From assembly GCF_000717185.1 (NCBI RefSeq), contig NZ_JNYE01000114.1, positions 1 to 27,811 of the forward strand: a stretch of 27,811 bases of DNA. Direction: 5' to 3'. Below, piece after piece: positions 9,186-16,424 of the stretch. The notes below the pieces were generated by a model. It made no database searches and was not told the origin of the DNA. It was given only the letters and a program-made list of their open reading frames with translations. The DNA comes from Kitasatospora phosalacinea (GTDB lineage: Bacteria > Actinomycetota > Actinomycetes > Streptomycetales > Streptomycetaceae). Position numbers and translations under genes: made by a program. Position 1 is the first letter of the stretch. Every line of letters begins with the position of its first letter.

Positions 9186-10478
9186 TCACTGCCCCCGGGC
9201 CGCCCGGGCCACCCGCCGGGTCTTCGCCCAGTCCCGCCGCCCCCGGAGGATCCGCCACAGCGCCCGCCAGGTCGCCAGGTAGGTGACGTACGTCAGCAGG
9301 TACGAGGCGTGGTGCAGCCCGACCGAGCGCCACCAGCCGTAGTGCCGGGTGCGCCGGTGGTACAGCGTGGCCTGGTACAGGTGCGGCGCGAACGCCAGCA
9401 GGTACACCGCCACCGCCGTCGCCACGGCCGCCGCCGCCCCGCTGTGCGCGCCCACCGCGAGCGTCGCCAGCACGCCCAGCACCGCCAGCAGGTGCGCCAG
9501 CACCGACCAGGGCAGCGCCAGGCACCACGGCTGCAGCAGGTACAGCGCCAGCTCCAGCGCGGCCGCCGTGCCCAGCCGCGAACTGCGCCACACCTCGCCC
9601 AGCCGCCCGGCGCAGACCATGTGCCCCTGCGCCCAGCGGGTGCGCTGGCGCAGCAGCGCCCGCAGGCGCTCCGGGCCCTCCTGGACGACGTGCGCCAGGC
9701 TGGTGGTGCGCAGCCGCCAGCCCCGCACGGCCAGCGACAGCGCCAGGTCGAGGTCCTCGGTCAGCGAGTCCGTCCACGGCGCGCCGGGCACCGAGCGCAG
9801 CGCCGACAGCCGGGCGAACTGGGCGTTGCCGCCCAGACTGACCGTGCCGAACGGGTCGCGCCCGTACTGCGCGGTCGCGGCGGCGCCCCAGAACCCGGCG
9901 TCCTGGATCCGGGTCAGCAGCCTGTCCCGGTTGCGGATCCGGACGGCCAACTGCGCGCCGCCCACCGCCGGGTCGGCGAACAGCGGCGCGACGTGCGCCA
10001 GCGCGCCGGGGCTCAGCCGCCCGTCCGCGTCCATCACCGCCACCACCACCCGCTCCTCCGGCACGCCCAGCCGCTCCGCCGCCGCCACCAGGTGCGGCAG
10101 CGCCGCGTTCAGCGCCGCGCCCTTGCCCTGCCGGGCCTGCGGCAGCCGCCGCGACAGCACCTCGACCCGGTCGCCGCCCGCCGCCCGGGCCCGCTCGGCG
10201 GTGGCGTCGGCGGACCCGTCGTCGACCACCGTCACCCGGGCCCGGGCGTCCTGCGCCAGCAGGTTGGCCACCGTCGCGCCGATCACCGCCTCCTCGTCCA
10301 GGCAGGGCACCAGGAACCAGAACACCAACTCCCCGTCCTCCGGCGCCGGTCGGCTGCCCTGCCGCTGCTCGGCCCGGACGCGCAGCCGCCCGGAGAACTG
10401 CAGCACCAGGAAGTAGGTGAGCCCGTAGCCCAGCACCAGCAGGACGAACGTGGTCAGTGGACCGACGGGCAGGTTCAC
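9186..10478 (-). CDS. Membrane processive GT2 glycosyltransferase (QxxRW type)
   Basis: Polymerising glycosyltransferase of the cellulose/chitin/hyaluronan/poly-GlcNAc synthase class, building a beta-linked polysaccharide at the cytoplasmic membrane. GTG at 10478 has GGAGG upstream. Features in order: an N-terminal membrane helix (about 8-27), Asp86-Asp87 in VVDDGS, Asp150-x-Asp152 in MDADG, catalytic-base motif TED (242), the QRTRW motif (Gln278 to Trp282) typical of processive enzymes, then C-terminal membrane helices and a basic tail. Length is 430 residues. Its start overlaps the stop of the small gene before it (GTGA), and that gene overlaps the UDP-GlcNAc 2-epimerase gene in the same way. 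UDP-GlcNAc or UDP-ManNAc is therefore an inferred donor. The open frame extends in phase upstream to 10838, but codon use there belongs to another frame. Confidence 0.88.
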   Translation of the reverse strand: MNLPVGPLTTFVLLVLGYGLTYFLVLQFSGRLRVRAEQRQGSRPAPEDGELVFWFLVPCLDEEAVIGATVANLLAQDARARVTVVDDGSADATAERARAAGGDRVEVLSRRLPQARQGKGAALNAALPHLVAAAERLGVPEERVVVAVMDADGRLSPGALAHVAPLFADPAVGGAQLAVRIRNRDRLLTRIQDAGFWGAAATAQYGRDPFGTVSLGGNAQFARLSALRSVPGAPWTDSLTEDLDLALSLAVRGWRLRTTSLAHVVQEGPERLRALLRQRTRWAQGHMVCAGRLGEVWRSSRLGTAAALELALYLLQPWCLALPWSVLAHLLAVLGVLATLAVGAHSGAAAAVATAVAVYLLAFAPHLYQATLYHRRTRHYGWWRSVGLHHASYLLTYVTYLATWRALWRILRGRRDWAKTRRVARAARGQ

Positions 10479-10838
10479 CGCGACCTCCGGTGCGAGCCGT
10501 GCGAGCCGTGCGGGCCCTCCGGCACCGGCCCGGCCACCGGTGCCGCGCGGCGGCGCGGCACCCCGGCGGCCCGCAGCCCGCAGGCCGCCCCCGCGACGGC
10601 CGCGAACAGCCCGGCCGCCACCGCCAGCGTCAACGCCCCGTCCCGCAGCACCAGCCACGCCGCCCGCCCGCCCGGCCGGCCGGTCCGACCCGGCCAGCGC
10701 CCACCCGGCCAGCAGCACGCCCGTCCCCAGCAGCACCGACAGCACCCGGCGCCCCCACGCCCCGTACCGCCCGTCCCGCGCCCCCGTCGGGCCCGCCGCG
10801 CCCGGCACCCCCGCCGCGCCCTCCGCGTCCGCCGTCAC
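10475..10838 (-). pseudogene. Small two-helix membrane protein, apparent frameshift
   Basis: Between the 2-epimerase and the GT2 sits a gene-sized stretch that starts with GTG at 10838, overlapping the epimerase stop as GTGA. It reads VTADAEGAAG... and a first hydrophobic helix (VLSVLLGTGVLLAGWALAG). After about 10680 that frame becomes codon-poor. A second frame with nearly perfect G/C third positions continues AWLVLRDGALTLAVAAGLFA (second helix), then a His/Ser/Arg-rich tail (GSHGSHRRSR), and stops exactly in the GT2 start (GTGA). Total length 364 bp is one base off a multiple of three. The switch falls in a GGCC/GGGC-rich run (about 10670-10685), so a one-base indel, real or a sequencing error, is likely. 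Function unknown; a two-helix partner of the synthase is plausible. Confidence 0.6.
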
Positions 10839-12184
10839 GCCCCGGCCCGTTCCGCCCGGTGGATCGCGGCCTCGTCGAAGCCCGCGGCCCGCAGCACCGA
10901 GGCCCGCCGGTAGCCGCTGCCGAAGCGGGCCGGTTTCGGGGTGCGGAAGGTCAGGTGCTCCAGGGCGGCCACGATCCGCTCGGCCGCGTGCCCGTCGCCG
11001 TACGGGTTGTCGGCGGCGGCCATCGCGGCGCGCGCCCCGTCGTCGTCCAGCAGGCGGCGCACCGCCGCGGCGACCGCACCGGTCTCGGTGCCGACCAGCC
11101 GCAGGGTGCCCGCGTCCACGCCCTCGGTGCGCTCGGTGCTCTCCCGGGTGACCAGCACCGGGACGCCGAGGGCGGGCGCCTCCTCCTGGACGCCGCCGGA
11201 GTCGGTCACCACCAGCACGGCGCGCCCCAGCAGCGCGGCGAACACCGGGTACGGCAGCGGCTCGGTCAGCAGGACGTTGGGCAGCGGGTCGAGCGCCGGT
11301 CGCAGCTGCGCGCGGACGGCCGGGTTGGGGTGCAGCGGCAGCACGAACGCGGTGTCGGGCCGTTCGGCGGCGACCTGGGCGAGCGCGGCGGCGACGTGGC
11401 CGAGCGCCCCGGTGGCCAGGTTCTCGCGGCGGTGCGCGGTCACCACCACGATCCGGCGGCCGGGGTCGGCCAGCAGCGCGTCCACCTCGGGCCGCCCGGA
11501 GGGGCGGGCGGAGGCGGAGGTGGTGGCGGAGGCCCACAGCAGGGCGTCGACCGCGGTGTTGCCGGTGACGAACACCTGCTCGTGCCGGACCCCTTCCAGG
11601 ATCAGGTTCTCCTCGTTGAGCGAGGTCGGCGCCAGGTGGAACGCGGCGATCCGGGCGACCAGCTGCCGGTTGAGCTCCTCGGGGAACGGGGTGGCGGTGC
11701 GGTGGGTGCGCAGCCCGGCCTCGACGTGCGCGACGGGCATCCGCAGGTGGAACGCGGCGAGCGCGACGGCCGCGGCCGAACTGGTGTCGCCGTGCACCAG
11801 CGCCCAGGCGGGGTAGCGCGCGGACGGGCCGTCGACCGCCACGCTGTCGGCGGGGCCGAGGAGTTCGGCGAGGGCCTCCTGCAGGCCGGACAGCACCCGG
11901 GCGAACAGGTGGTTCAGCGGCAGGCCCGGCTCCCCGACCGCCAGGTCGACGTCCGGCCGGATCCCGGCCAGGTCGAACACCTCGGCCAGCAGCTCCCGGT
12001 GCTGCCCGGTGGAGACCACCAGCGGCCGCAGCCGGGTGCTGGCCCGCAGCGCCCGGATCACCGGCACCATCTTGATCGCCTCGGGCCTGGTCCCGACCGC
12101 GACCAGCACCCGCGTCCGCCGGTCCTCCCCGCCCGAGGCGCCCGAGGCGCCCGCGCCGCCCGGCCCGTCCTGCCGCTCCGCCAC
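10835..12184 (-). CDS. wecB: UDP-N-acetylglucosamine 2-epimerase (non-hydrolysing)
   Basis: Interconverts UDP-GlcNAc and UDP-ManNAc in the cytoplasm, feeding surface polysaccharide synthesis. Signatures are GTRPEAIKMVPVIRAL, HGDTSSAAA, HVEAGLRTHR, PFPEELNRQL, TAHRRENL, LHPNPAVR, and the nucleotide-binding SGGVQEEAPALGVPVLVTR with TERTEGVDAGT. I chose GTG at 12184 because AGGAGGG lies six bases upstream. An ATG at 12223 would add 13 residues with no such site. With this start it has 449 residues, longer than typical bacterial WecB (about 375-380). Extra length comes from a low-complexity Gly/Ala N-terminus and a C-terminal tail (FRTPKPARFGSGYRR...). The stop overlaps the next gene by four bases, indicating coupled translation with the membrane protein and GT2. 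Confidence 0.92.
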   Translation of the reverse strand: MAERQDGPGGAGASGASGGEDRRTRVLVAVGTRPEAIKMVPVIRALRASTRLRPLVVSTGQHRELLAEVFDLAGIRPDVDLAVGEPGLPLNHLFARVLSGLQEALAELLGPADSVAVDGPSARYPAWALVHGDTSSAAAVALAAFHLRMPVAHVEAGLRTHRTATPFPEELNRQLVARIAAFHLAPTSLNEENLILEGVRHEQVFVTGNTAVDALLWASATTSASARPSGRPEVDALLADPGRRIVVVTAHRRENLATGALGHVAAALAQVAAERPDTAFVLPLHPNPAVRAQLRPALDPLPNVLLTEPLPYPVFAALLGRAVLVVTDSGGVQEEAPALGVPVLVTRESTERTEGVDAGTLRLVGTETGAVAAAVRRLLDDDGARAAMAAADNPYGDGHAAERIVAALEHLTFRTPKPARFGSGYRRASVLRAAGFDEAAIHRAERAGA

Positions 12185-12294
12185 CGGTGCCCTCCTGTCG
12201 CCACGGTCACAGTCGGTCGCCATCCTGGCCCGACCGCCGTGCCCCGTCCGGCTGACACACCGTCGGCCCGCCCCCGCTCAGCCGGTTGCGCCGC

Positions 12295-13470
12295 TCAGCC
12301 GCTCGCCGCCAGTTCCATCGCGGCGGGCCCGCGGCCGGGCGTGTTGACGCAGCGGTGGTCGCCGGTGGGCTGCTCCAACTGGAGGCTCAGGCAGGCGCCG
12401 AGGGCCTGCTGGCCGTAGCGGTTGGGGTGCAGCGACTCCTGGAGCTGGCCCTGGCCCGCGCCGGTGGTCAGGAAGCGCATCCACTCGCTGGTCCTCCCGG
12501 AGGGCGGGTGCTCGAGGTCGGCCTGCCGGGTGCCCTTGGAGCAGACCTCGCGGCCCTCGAAGGCGCGGGAGAGGTCGAGGAACTCGGCCCCGGCCTCGTG
12601 CGCGGCCTCGGCGACGGTGGCGCTGATCTGCGGCACGAGGTCGTCGTGCGCCCAGGTGAGGTCCTTGTCGAAGAACGGGCAGCCGCCCGCGGTGAAGCGG
12701 TCGTACTTCTCTCCGGGGTAGCGGACCCGGGCGGCGTCGGGCAGCGGGGACGGGTAGGACTGCAGGACCAGCCGGTAGGAGCCGTCCCGGTGCCCGGCCC
12801 GCTTCAGGGCGGTCTTCACGTCGGCGAGGGTCTCGACCACGGCGGTCCGCACGCCGGGCAGCCGGTCCTTGACCTGCTGCTCGGCGTCGGGCGCGCAGGG
12901 GGAGCCGCCGAAGGGCTTGAGGAACTGCTTCGTGCACTCGGCGATGATGTCGGAGAACCCCAGGTCGTTGCCGCCGATCGACACCACCACGGCCCGCACC
13001 GGCTGCCCGGTCACCGCCTTCTGCAGCTGCCCGGCCTGCGAGGGCTCGCCCTTGAACGGCTTCCCGCCGTTCTCCGGCAGCTTGACGGCCGTCGAAGTCG
13101 CCCCGGAGCAGGCCAGGTTGAGCTTGCGGACGTCCAGCGTGAGGGACTGCACCTCGGCGACGTCGGAGCGGTTGCAGCCGTTCTCGTACGAGGCGCCGTA
13201 CACCCGGGTCGGGTCGGTCTCGTCGGTCTGCGGGTCGTACGCCCGGTCGGTGCCGGACCAGCCGTCGTCCGACTCGTTGCTGTTGCCGGACCAGCGGCCC
13301 GCCTCGCCGGAGATGAAGCTGTCGCCCAGCGACACCACCCACGGCGCGTCGGCCGCGGGCTCCCGGACGGCGGAGGCGTGCGCGGGCGCCAGGCCCGTCA
13401 CGCCCGCCACGCAGACGGCGGCGGCCAGCGCGGCCAGGCCCTTGCGGTGGTACGAAGAAGAAGAGGTCAT
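12295..13470 (-). CDS. Secreted SGNH/GDSL-family hydrolase
   Basis: Extracellular esterase/lipase of the SGNH fold. The signal peptide spans about residues 1-33 (basic start SYHRKG, hydrophobic core, AHASA). Block I is SLGDSFISGEAGRW with nucleophile Ser51, block III is SIGGNDLGFSD (Gly/Asn oxyanion hole), and block V is SLHPNRYGQ with catalytic His near 348. Several Cys residues in the mature part fit the disulfide-stabilised secreted Streptomyces lipases. Length is 391 residues. ATG at 13470 is chosen because it starts the signal peptide, but the ribosome site is weak (GTGGGC). It lies 110 bp upstream of the epimerase gene and 83 bp downstream of the TetR gene, all on one strand, so it may be co-transcribed with the regulator. 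The substrate (acyl lipid or acetylated glycan) cannot be told. Confidence 0.9.
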   Translation of the reverse strand: MTSSSSYHRKGLAALAAAVCVAGVTGLAPAHASAVREPAADAPWVVSLGDSFISGEAGRWSGNSNESDDGWSGTDRAYDPQTDETDPTRVYGASYENGCNRSDVAEVQSLTLDVRKLNLACSGATSTAVKLPENGGKPFKGEPSQAGQLQKAVTGQPVRAVVVSIGGNDLGFSDIIAECTKQFLKPFGGSPCAPDAEQQVKDRLPGVRTAVVETLADVKTALKRAGHRDGSYRLVLQSYPSPLPDAARVRYPGEKYDRFTAGGCPFFDKDLTWAHDDLVPQISATVAEAAHEAGAEFLDLSRAFEGREVCSKGTRQADLEHPPSGRTSEWMRFLTTGAGQGQLQESLHPNRYGQQALGACLSLQLEQPTGDHRCVNTPGRGPAAMELAASG

Positions 13471-13553
13471 GCCCACGGTGTCGGCAGCCGCCCGCCGCGG
13501 GGTTACGGCTACCGGCCCGTTCGCATCCGAATGGACCAGCGGGGGCGGTGCGT

Positions 13554-14174
13554 TCAGGCGGCCGGGCGGAACAGCAGCAGCAGCCGCCCGCGGACGGCCT
13601 CCCAGTCGGCGGCGAGGTCGTGCCCGCCCGCCGAGGAGAGCAGCAGCAGCCCGCGCATCGCCTGCAGTGCGGTCAGCAGCGAGGCGCCGAACTCGGGGGA
13701 GTCGGCGGCCGGGCCGGAGACGACCCGCACCGCGGCCAGCAGCTCGTGCTCCAGCCTCCGCTCGAACTCCCGCACCACCGGCCGCAGTTCGGGGTCGTGC
13801 CGGGTGCCGATCAGCAGCTCCAGGAACGCCTGGTAGTCCCGGGTGTTCATCAGCTGCCAGATCATCCCGAGCCCCTGCGCGGCCCGGTCCGGCTGCGGGG
13901 CCGCGGCCAGCTCCCGGGCCTGGGCCGGGGCCAGTTCGGCGTACGAGCGGGCCAGGTGGTCGGTGACGGCCTCGATCAGCGCGTTCTTGGTCGGGAAGTG
14001 GTGCACCAGCCGCCCCCGGCTCACCCCCGCCGCCTCCCCGACCGCCAGCGTCGAGAACCCGGCGTACCCGCTGTCGCACAGCACGTCCACCGCCGCGCGC
14101 AGCAGCAGGTCCCTGGTCTCCAGCGCGCGCTGCTGGACGCGGCGCTGCCGGGCGTCGTCGGAGGGTGCGGGCAT
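13554..14174 (-). CDS. TetR/AcrR-family transcriptional regulator
   Basis: A 206-residue one-domain-plus-sensor repressor. The N-terminal helix-turn-helix is seen as TRDLLLRAAVDVLCDSGYAG, STLAVGEAAGVSRGRLVHHF and PTKNALIEAV (about residues 20-70). The C-terminal helical ligand domain has no obvious family signature. The ATG at 14174 lacks a clear ribosome site. A TAGGAT -10-like box ends seven bases before it, so a leaderless transcript is plausible. A perfect 24-bp palindrome just upstream is a candidate self-operator. The divergent ankyrin gene and the downstream SGNH gene are the nearest possible targets. Confidence 0.9.
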   Translation of the reverse strand: MPAPSDDARQRRVQQRALETRDLLLRAAVDVLCDSGYAGFSTLAVGEAAGVSRGRLVHHFPTKNALIEAVTDHLARSYAELAPAQARELAAAPQPDRAAQGLGMIWQLMNTRDYQAFLELLIGTRHDPELRPVVREFERRLEHELLAAVRVVSGPAADSPEFGASLLTALQAMRGLLLLSSAGGHDLAADWEAVRGRLLLLFRPAA

Positions 14175-14180
14175 GCCGGA

Positions 14181-14186
14181 ATCCTA
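14181..14186 (-). promoter_or_regulatory. -10-like box of TetR gene (possible leaderless start)
   Basis: TAGGAT on the minus strand, six bases before the TetR ATG. This spacing would place the transcript start at or next to the start codon. No good -35 hexamer is visible because the GC palindrome occupies that place. Confidence 0.35.
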
Positions 14187-14189
14187 TCC

Positions 14190-14213
14190 GCACCCGGGGC
14201 CGGCCCCGGGTGC
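14190..14213. promoter_or_regulatory. Perfect 24-bp palindrome between TetR and ankyrin genes
   Basis: GCACCCGGGGCC followed by its exact reverse complement, with no spacer. It lies just upstream of the TetR -10-like box and about 83 bp upstream of the divergent ankyrin start. The position suits an operator controlling one or both genes. All but two of its base pairs are G-C, so chance self-complementarity is easier here than in average DNA. Confidence 0.45.
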
Positions 14214-14295
14214 CCGGCCCGGGTGTCGGACCCAAGTGCGACAGTGTGCGGACGAGTTCGGCGACCGTGCCGGGCGGCGCGGACGGAGGGGCGCG

Positions 14296-15255
14296 ATGAC
14301 GGGCTGGGACGGGATCGCCCGGGCGGGCTGGAGCGACCACGCGGCGGTGCTGGCCCGGCTGGAGGCGGGCGCCGACCCGGAGCGGTACGGCGCGGGCCGC
14401 CCGCTGCACCAAGCGGCCGCCTACGGCTCCCCGCAGGTGGTGGCCGAACTCGCCGCCCGGGTGGCGGACGTGGACGCGATCGAGCACGGGACGACCGCCC
14501 TGTGGGCAGCCGTCATGGCGGGCCGGGCGGACAACGCCCGGGCGCTGGCCGCCGCCGGGGCCGACCCCTGGCTGCCCCAGCTCGGCGGCTGGTCGCCCGG
14601 CCGCCTCGCCCTGGCCGGGCCCGATCCCGACCTGTTCCCGCGGCCCGCCGCGGGTACCGCGGGCACCGAACTGACGCCCGCCGAACGGGAGACCGCCCGC
14701 AGCGGACGCGAACTCGTCGCGGCACTCGGCGAGTTCCACCACGAGGGCACCGGCCTGGCCTGCGTCGCGGGCATCGACGCCGACGAGGCGGTCCGCCGAC
14801 TGGGCGGCGAACCGCTGGACGCGCAGTACCTGGAGGACTTCCTCGAAGACCCCTACGCCTACGAGATGGAGGAGGGCCTGCTGATCGCGGGCGCCACCAC
14901 CGTCCCCGGCGGCTGCGTCGTCACCCAGCCCTGGGGCTGCACCCCCGCCACCCCGGGCGCGCTGGCCCGGCTGACCGCGGGTACCTTCGGCTACGGCCTG
15001 TACGCCAACCCGAAGAGCGGCAACCAGGGCAGCATCGCCCGCGACGGCACCGTAGAGGCCGGCGACCTGCACCCCGGCGGCGGCCCGAACCCCGCAGACA
15101 CCTCCGAACAGGTCCTCGCCGGATACCTGTTCCACCACCGCGCGGTCGCCGCCGCCTGCGCCTTCGCCGAGCTGCGGCCCACCGACGACCGCGCCGTCGC
15201 GGGCCCCGCCGACCGCTGGGTCAAGCTGCCCGACATCGACTACTGGGAGCACTGA
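14296..15255 (+). CDS. Ankyrin-repeat protein with C-terminal DUF6461-like domain
   Basis: A 319-residue cytoplasmic protein with no signal peptide or membrane helix. ATG at 14296 follows GGAGGGG by four bases. The N-terminal half contains about three ankyrin units (DHAAVLARLEAGADPERYG, PLHQAAAYGSPQVVAELAAR, TALWAAVMAGRADNARALAA-AGADP). The C-terminal half has LACVAGIDADEAVRRLGGEP, an acidic stretch (EDFLEDPYAYEMEE), GGCVVTQPWGCTPATP and LAGYLFHHRAVAAACAFAEL. This resembles the DUF6461 family of actinomycete proteins as I remember it; that assignment is tentative. Function unknown; ankyrins mediate protein binding. It is divergent from TetR and convergent with the alcohol dehydrogenase, with a hairpin between. 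Confidence 0.85.
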   Translation: MTGWDGIARAGWSDHAAVLARLEAGADPERYGAGRPLHQAAAYGSPQVVAELAARVADVDAIEHGTTALWAAVMAGRADNARALAAAGADPWLPQLGGWSPGRLALAGPDPDLFPRPAAGTAGTELTPAERETARSGRELVAALGEFHHEGTGLACVAGIDADEAVRRLGGEPLDAQYLEDFLEDPYAYEMEEGLLIAGATTVPGGCVVTQPWGCTPATPGALARLTAGTFGYGLYANPKSGNQGSIARDGTVEAGDLHPGGGPNPADTSEQVLAGYLFHHRAVAAACAFAELRPTDDRAVAGPADRWVKLPDIDYWEH

Positions 15256-15261
15256 CCGCGC

Positions 15262-15290
15262 CCCCGGCGCCCGCTCAGAAGGCGCCGGGG
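15262..15290. terminator. Bidirectional terminator between ankyrin and ADH genes
   Basis: A perfect 10-bp stem (CCCCGGCGCC at 15262-15271 with 15281-15290) around a 9-base loop. It lies seven bases after the ankyrin stop and 29 bases beyond the convergent dehydrogenase stop. Confidence 0.75.
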
Positions 15291-15318
15291 AGCACGGGGT
15301 CGGACGGCTCGGGCCGGG

Positions 15319-16395
15319 TCAGACGGTCAGCGCGATCCGCAGCGCCTCGCCGCTGCGCATCAGGCCGAGCGCCTCGTTGATCCCGGCCAGCGGCAGCCGG
15401 TGGGTGATCAGCCGCTCCAGGTCGAGCCGCCCGGTGCGGACCAGCTCGGCGATCCGGGCGTAGGTGCGGGTGACGGTGTCGCCGCCGTAGAACGAGGGCA
15501 GCACCCGCTTCTCGCCCGCGGACAGCTCCCACATGCTGATCGGGAACTCGTCCTTGGCGCCGCCGACGCCGACCAGCACCACGCTGCCGCCGCGCCGGGT
15601 GGCGTCGTACGCGGAGCGGAAGGTGGCGGGGCGGCCGACCGCCTCGATGACGTGGTCGAAGCCGAGGCCGCCGGTGGCCTCGCCGACCGCGTCGGCCAGC
15701 GCCTCGGGGGCGACGGCGGCCGTCGCGCCGAAGGACAGCGCCCACTCGCGGCGGGCCGCGACCGGGTCGACCGCGACGACGTGCGAGGCCCCGGCGGCCT
15801 TGGCGCCGAGGACCGCGCTGATGCCGACGCCGCCGCAGCCGATCACCGCGACCGTCTCGCCCGGCCGCACGCCCGCGGTGTTGAACACCGCGCCGACACC
15901 GGTGGTGACGCCGCAGCCGATCAGCGCGGCCGCGTCGTAGGAGACGCCCTCGGGGACGGGGCTGGCGAAGCCCGCGTTCAGCACCACCTCCTGGGCGAAG
16001 GTGCCCGCGCCCATGAAGCGGAAGAGGTCCTGCCCGCCGGAGCGGAACGCGGGCGTCGTCATCGCGGCGTTGCCGCTCTGGCACAGCTGGCCCTGCCCGC
16101 GCACGCACCAGGCGCACTCGCCGCAGGACGGCCGCCAGTTGACGATGACCCGGTCGCCGGGGCGGACGTGGGTGACGCCCTCGCCGACCTCCAGCACCTC
16201 GCCGGCGCCCTCGTGGCCGAGCACCAGCGGCATCGGCGCCGGGATGGTGCCGTTCATGCCCGACAGGTCGGAGTGGCACAGGCTGGTCGCCCGGATGGCG
16301 ACCCGCACCGTGCCGGGGCCGAAGCCGATCGCCTCGACGTCGTCGCGGACCTCCAGCTCGGTGGCGCCCGGGGCGGTGATCATTGCAGCCAACAT
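15319..16395 (-). CDS. Zinc-dependent alcohol dehydrogenase (MDR, class III-like)
   Basis: Oxidises an alcohol or reduces an aldehyde with a nicotinamide cofactor. The catalytic zinc ligands are Cys40 (SLCHSD), His61-Glu62 (LGHEGAGE) and Cys161 (LIGCGVTTG). The structural zinc lobe is CGECAWCVRGQGQLC (Cys91, 94, 97, 105), and the Rossmann motif is VIGCGGVGISAV near 184-195. Length 358 is normal. ATG at 16395 has AGGAG eight bases upstream. It follows the aldehyde dehydrogenase gene by 29 bp, so the two probably act in sequence (alcohol to aldehyde to acid). The sequence resembles actinomycete NDMA-dependent or aryl-alcohol enzymes, but the substrate is not determinable. Confidence 0.93.
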   Translation of the reverse strand: MLAAMITAPGATELEVRDDVEAIGFGPGTVRVAIRATSLCHSDLSGMNGTIPAPMPLVLGHEGAGEVLEVGEGVTHVRPGDRVIVNWRPSCGECAWCVRGQGQLCQSGNAAMTTPAFRSGGQDLFRFMGAGTFAQEVVLNAGFASPVPEGVSYDAAALIGCGVTTGVGAVFNTAGVRPGETVAVIGCGGVGISAVLGAKAAGASHVVAVDPVAARREWALSFGATAAVAPEALADAVGEATGGLGFDHVIEAVGRPATFRSAYDATRRGGSVVLVGVGGAKDEFPISMWELSAGEKRVLPSFYGGDTVTRTYARIAELVRTGRLDLERLITHRLPLAGINEALGLMRSGEALRIALTV

Positions 16396-16424
16396 GGTGG
16401 GTACTCCTAGCTCTTGACGGATCG

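Noticed and set aside
9186..10838. Single 551-residue fusion of the small protein and GT2
   Set aside because: The linking stretch has poor codon pattern, a second frame fits better, and GTG at 10478 has its own good ribosome site.
12295..15252. 985-residue minus-strand ORF spanning the SGNH hydrolase, TetR and ankyrin genes
   Set aside because: Only the last 391 residues are the SGNH hydrolase; the rest is a shadow frame with no domain signature.
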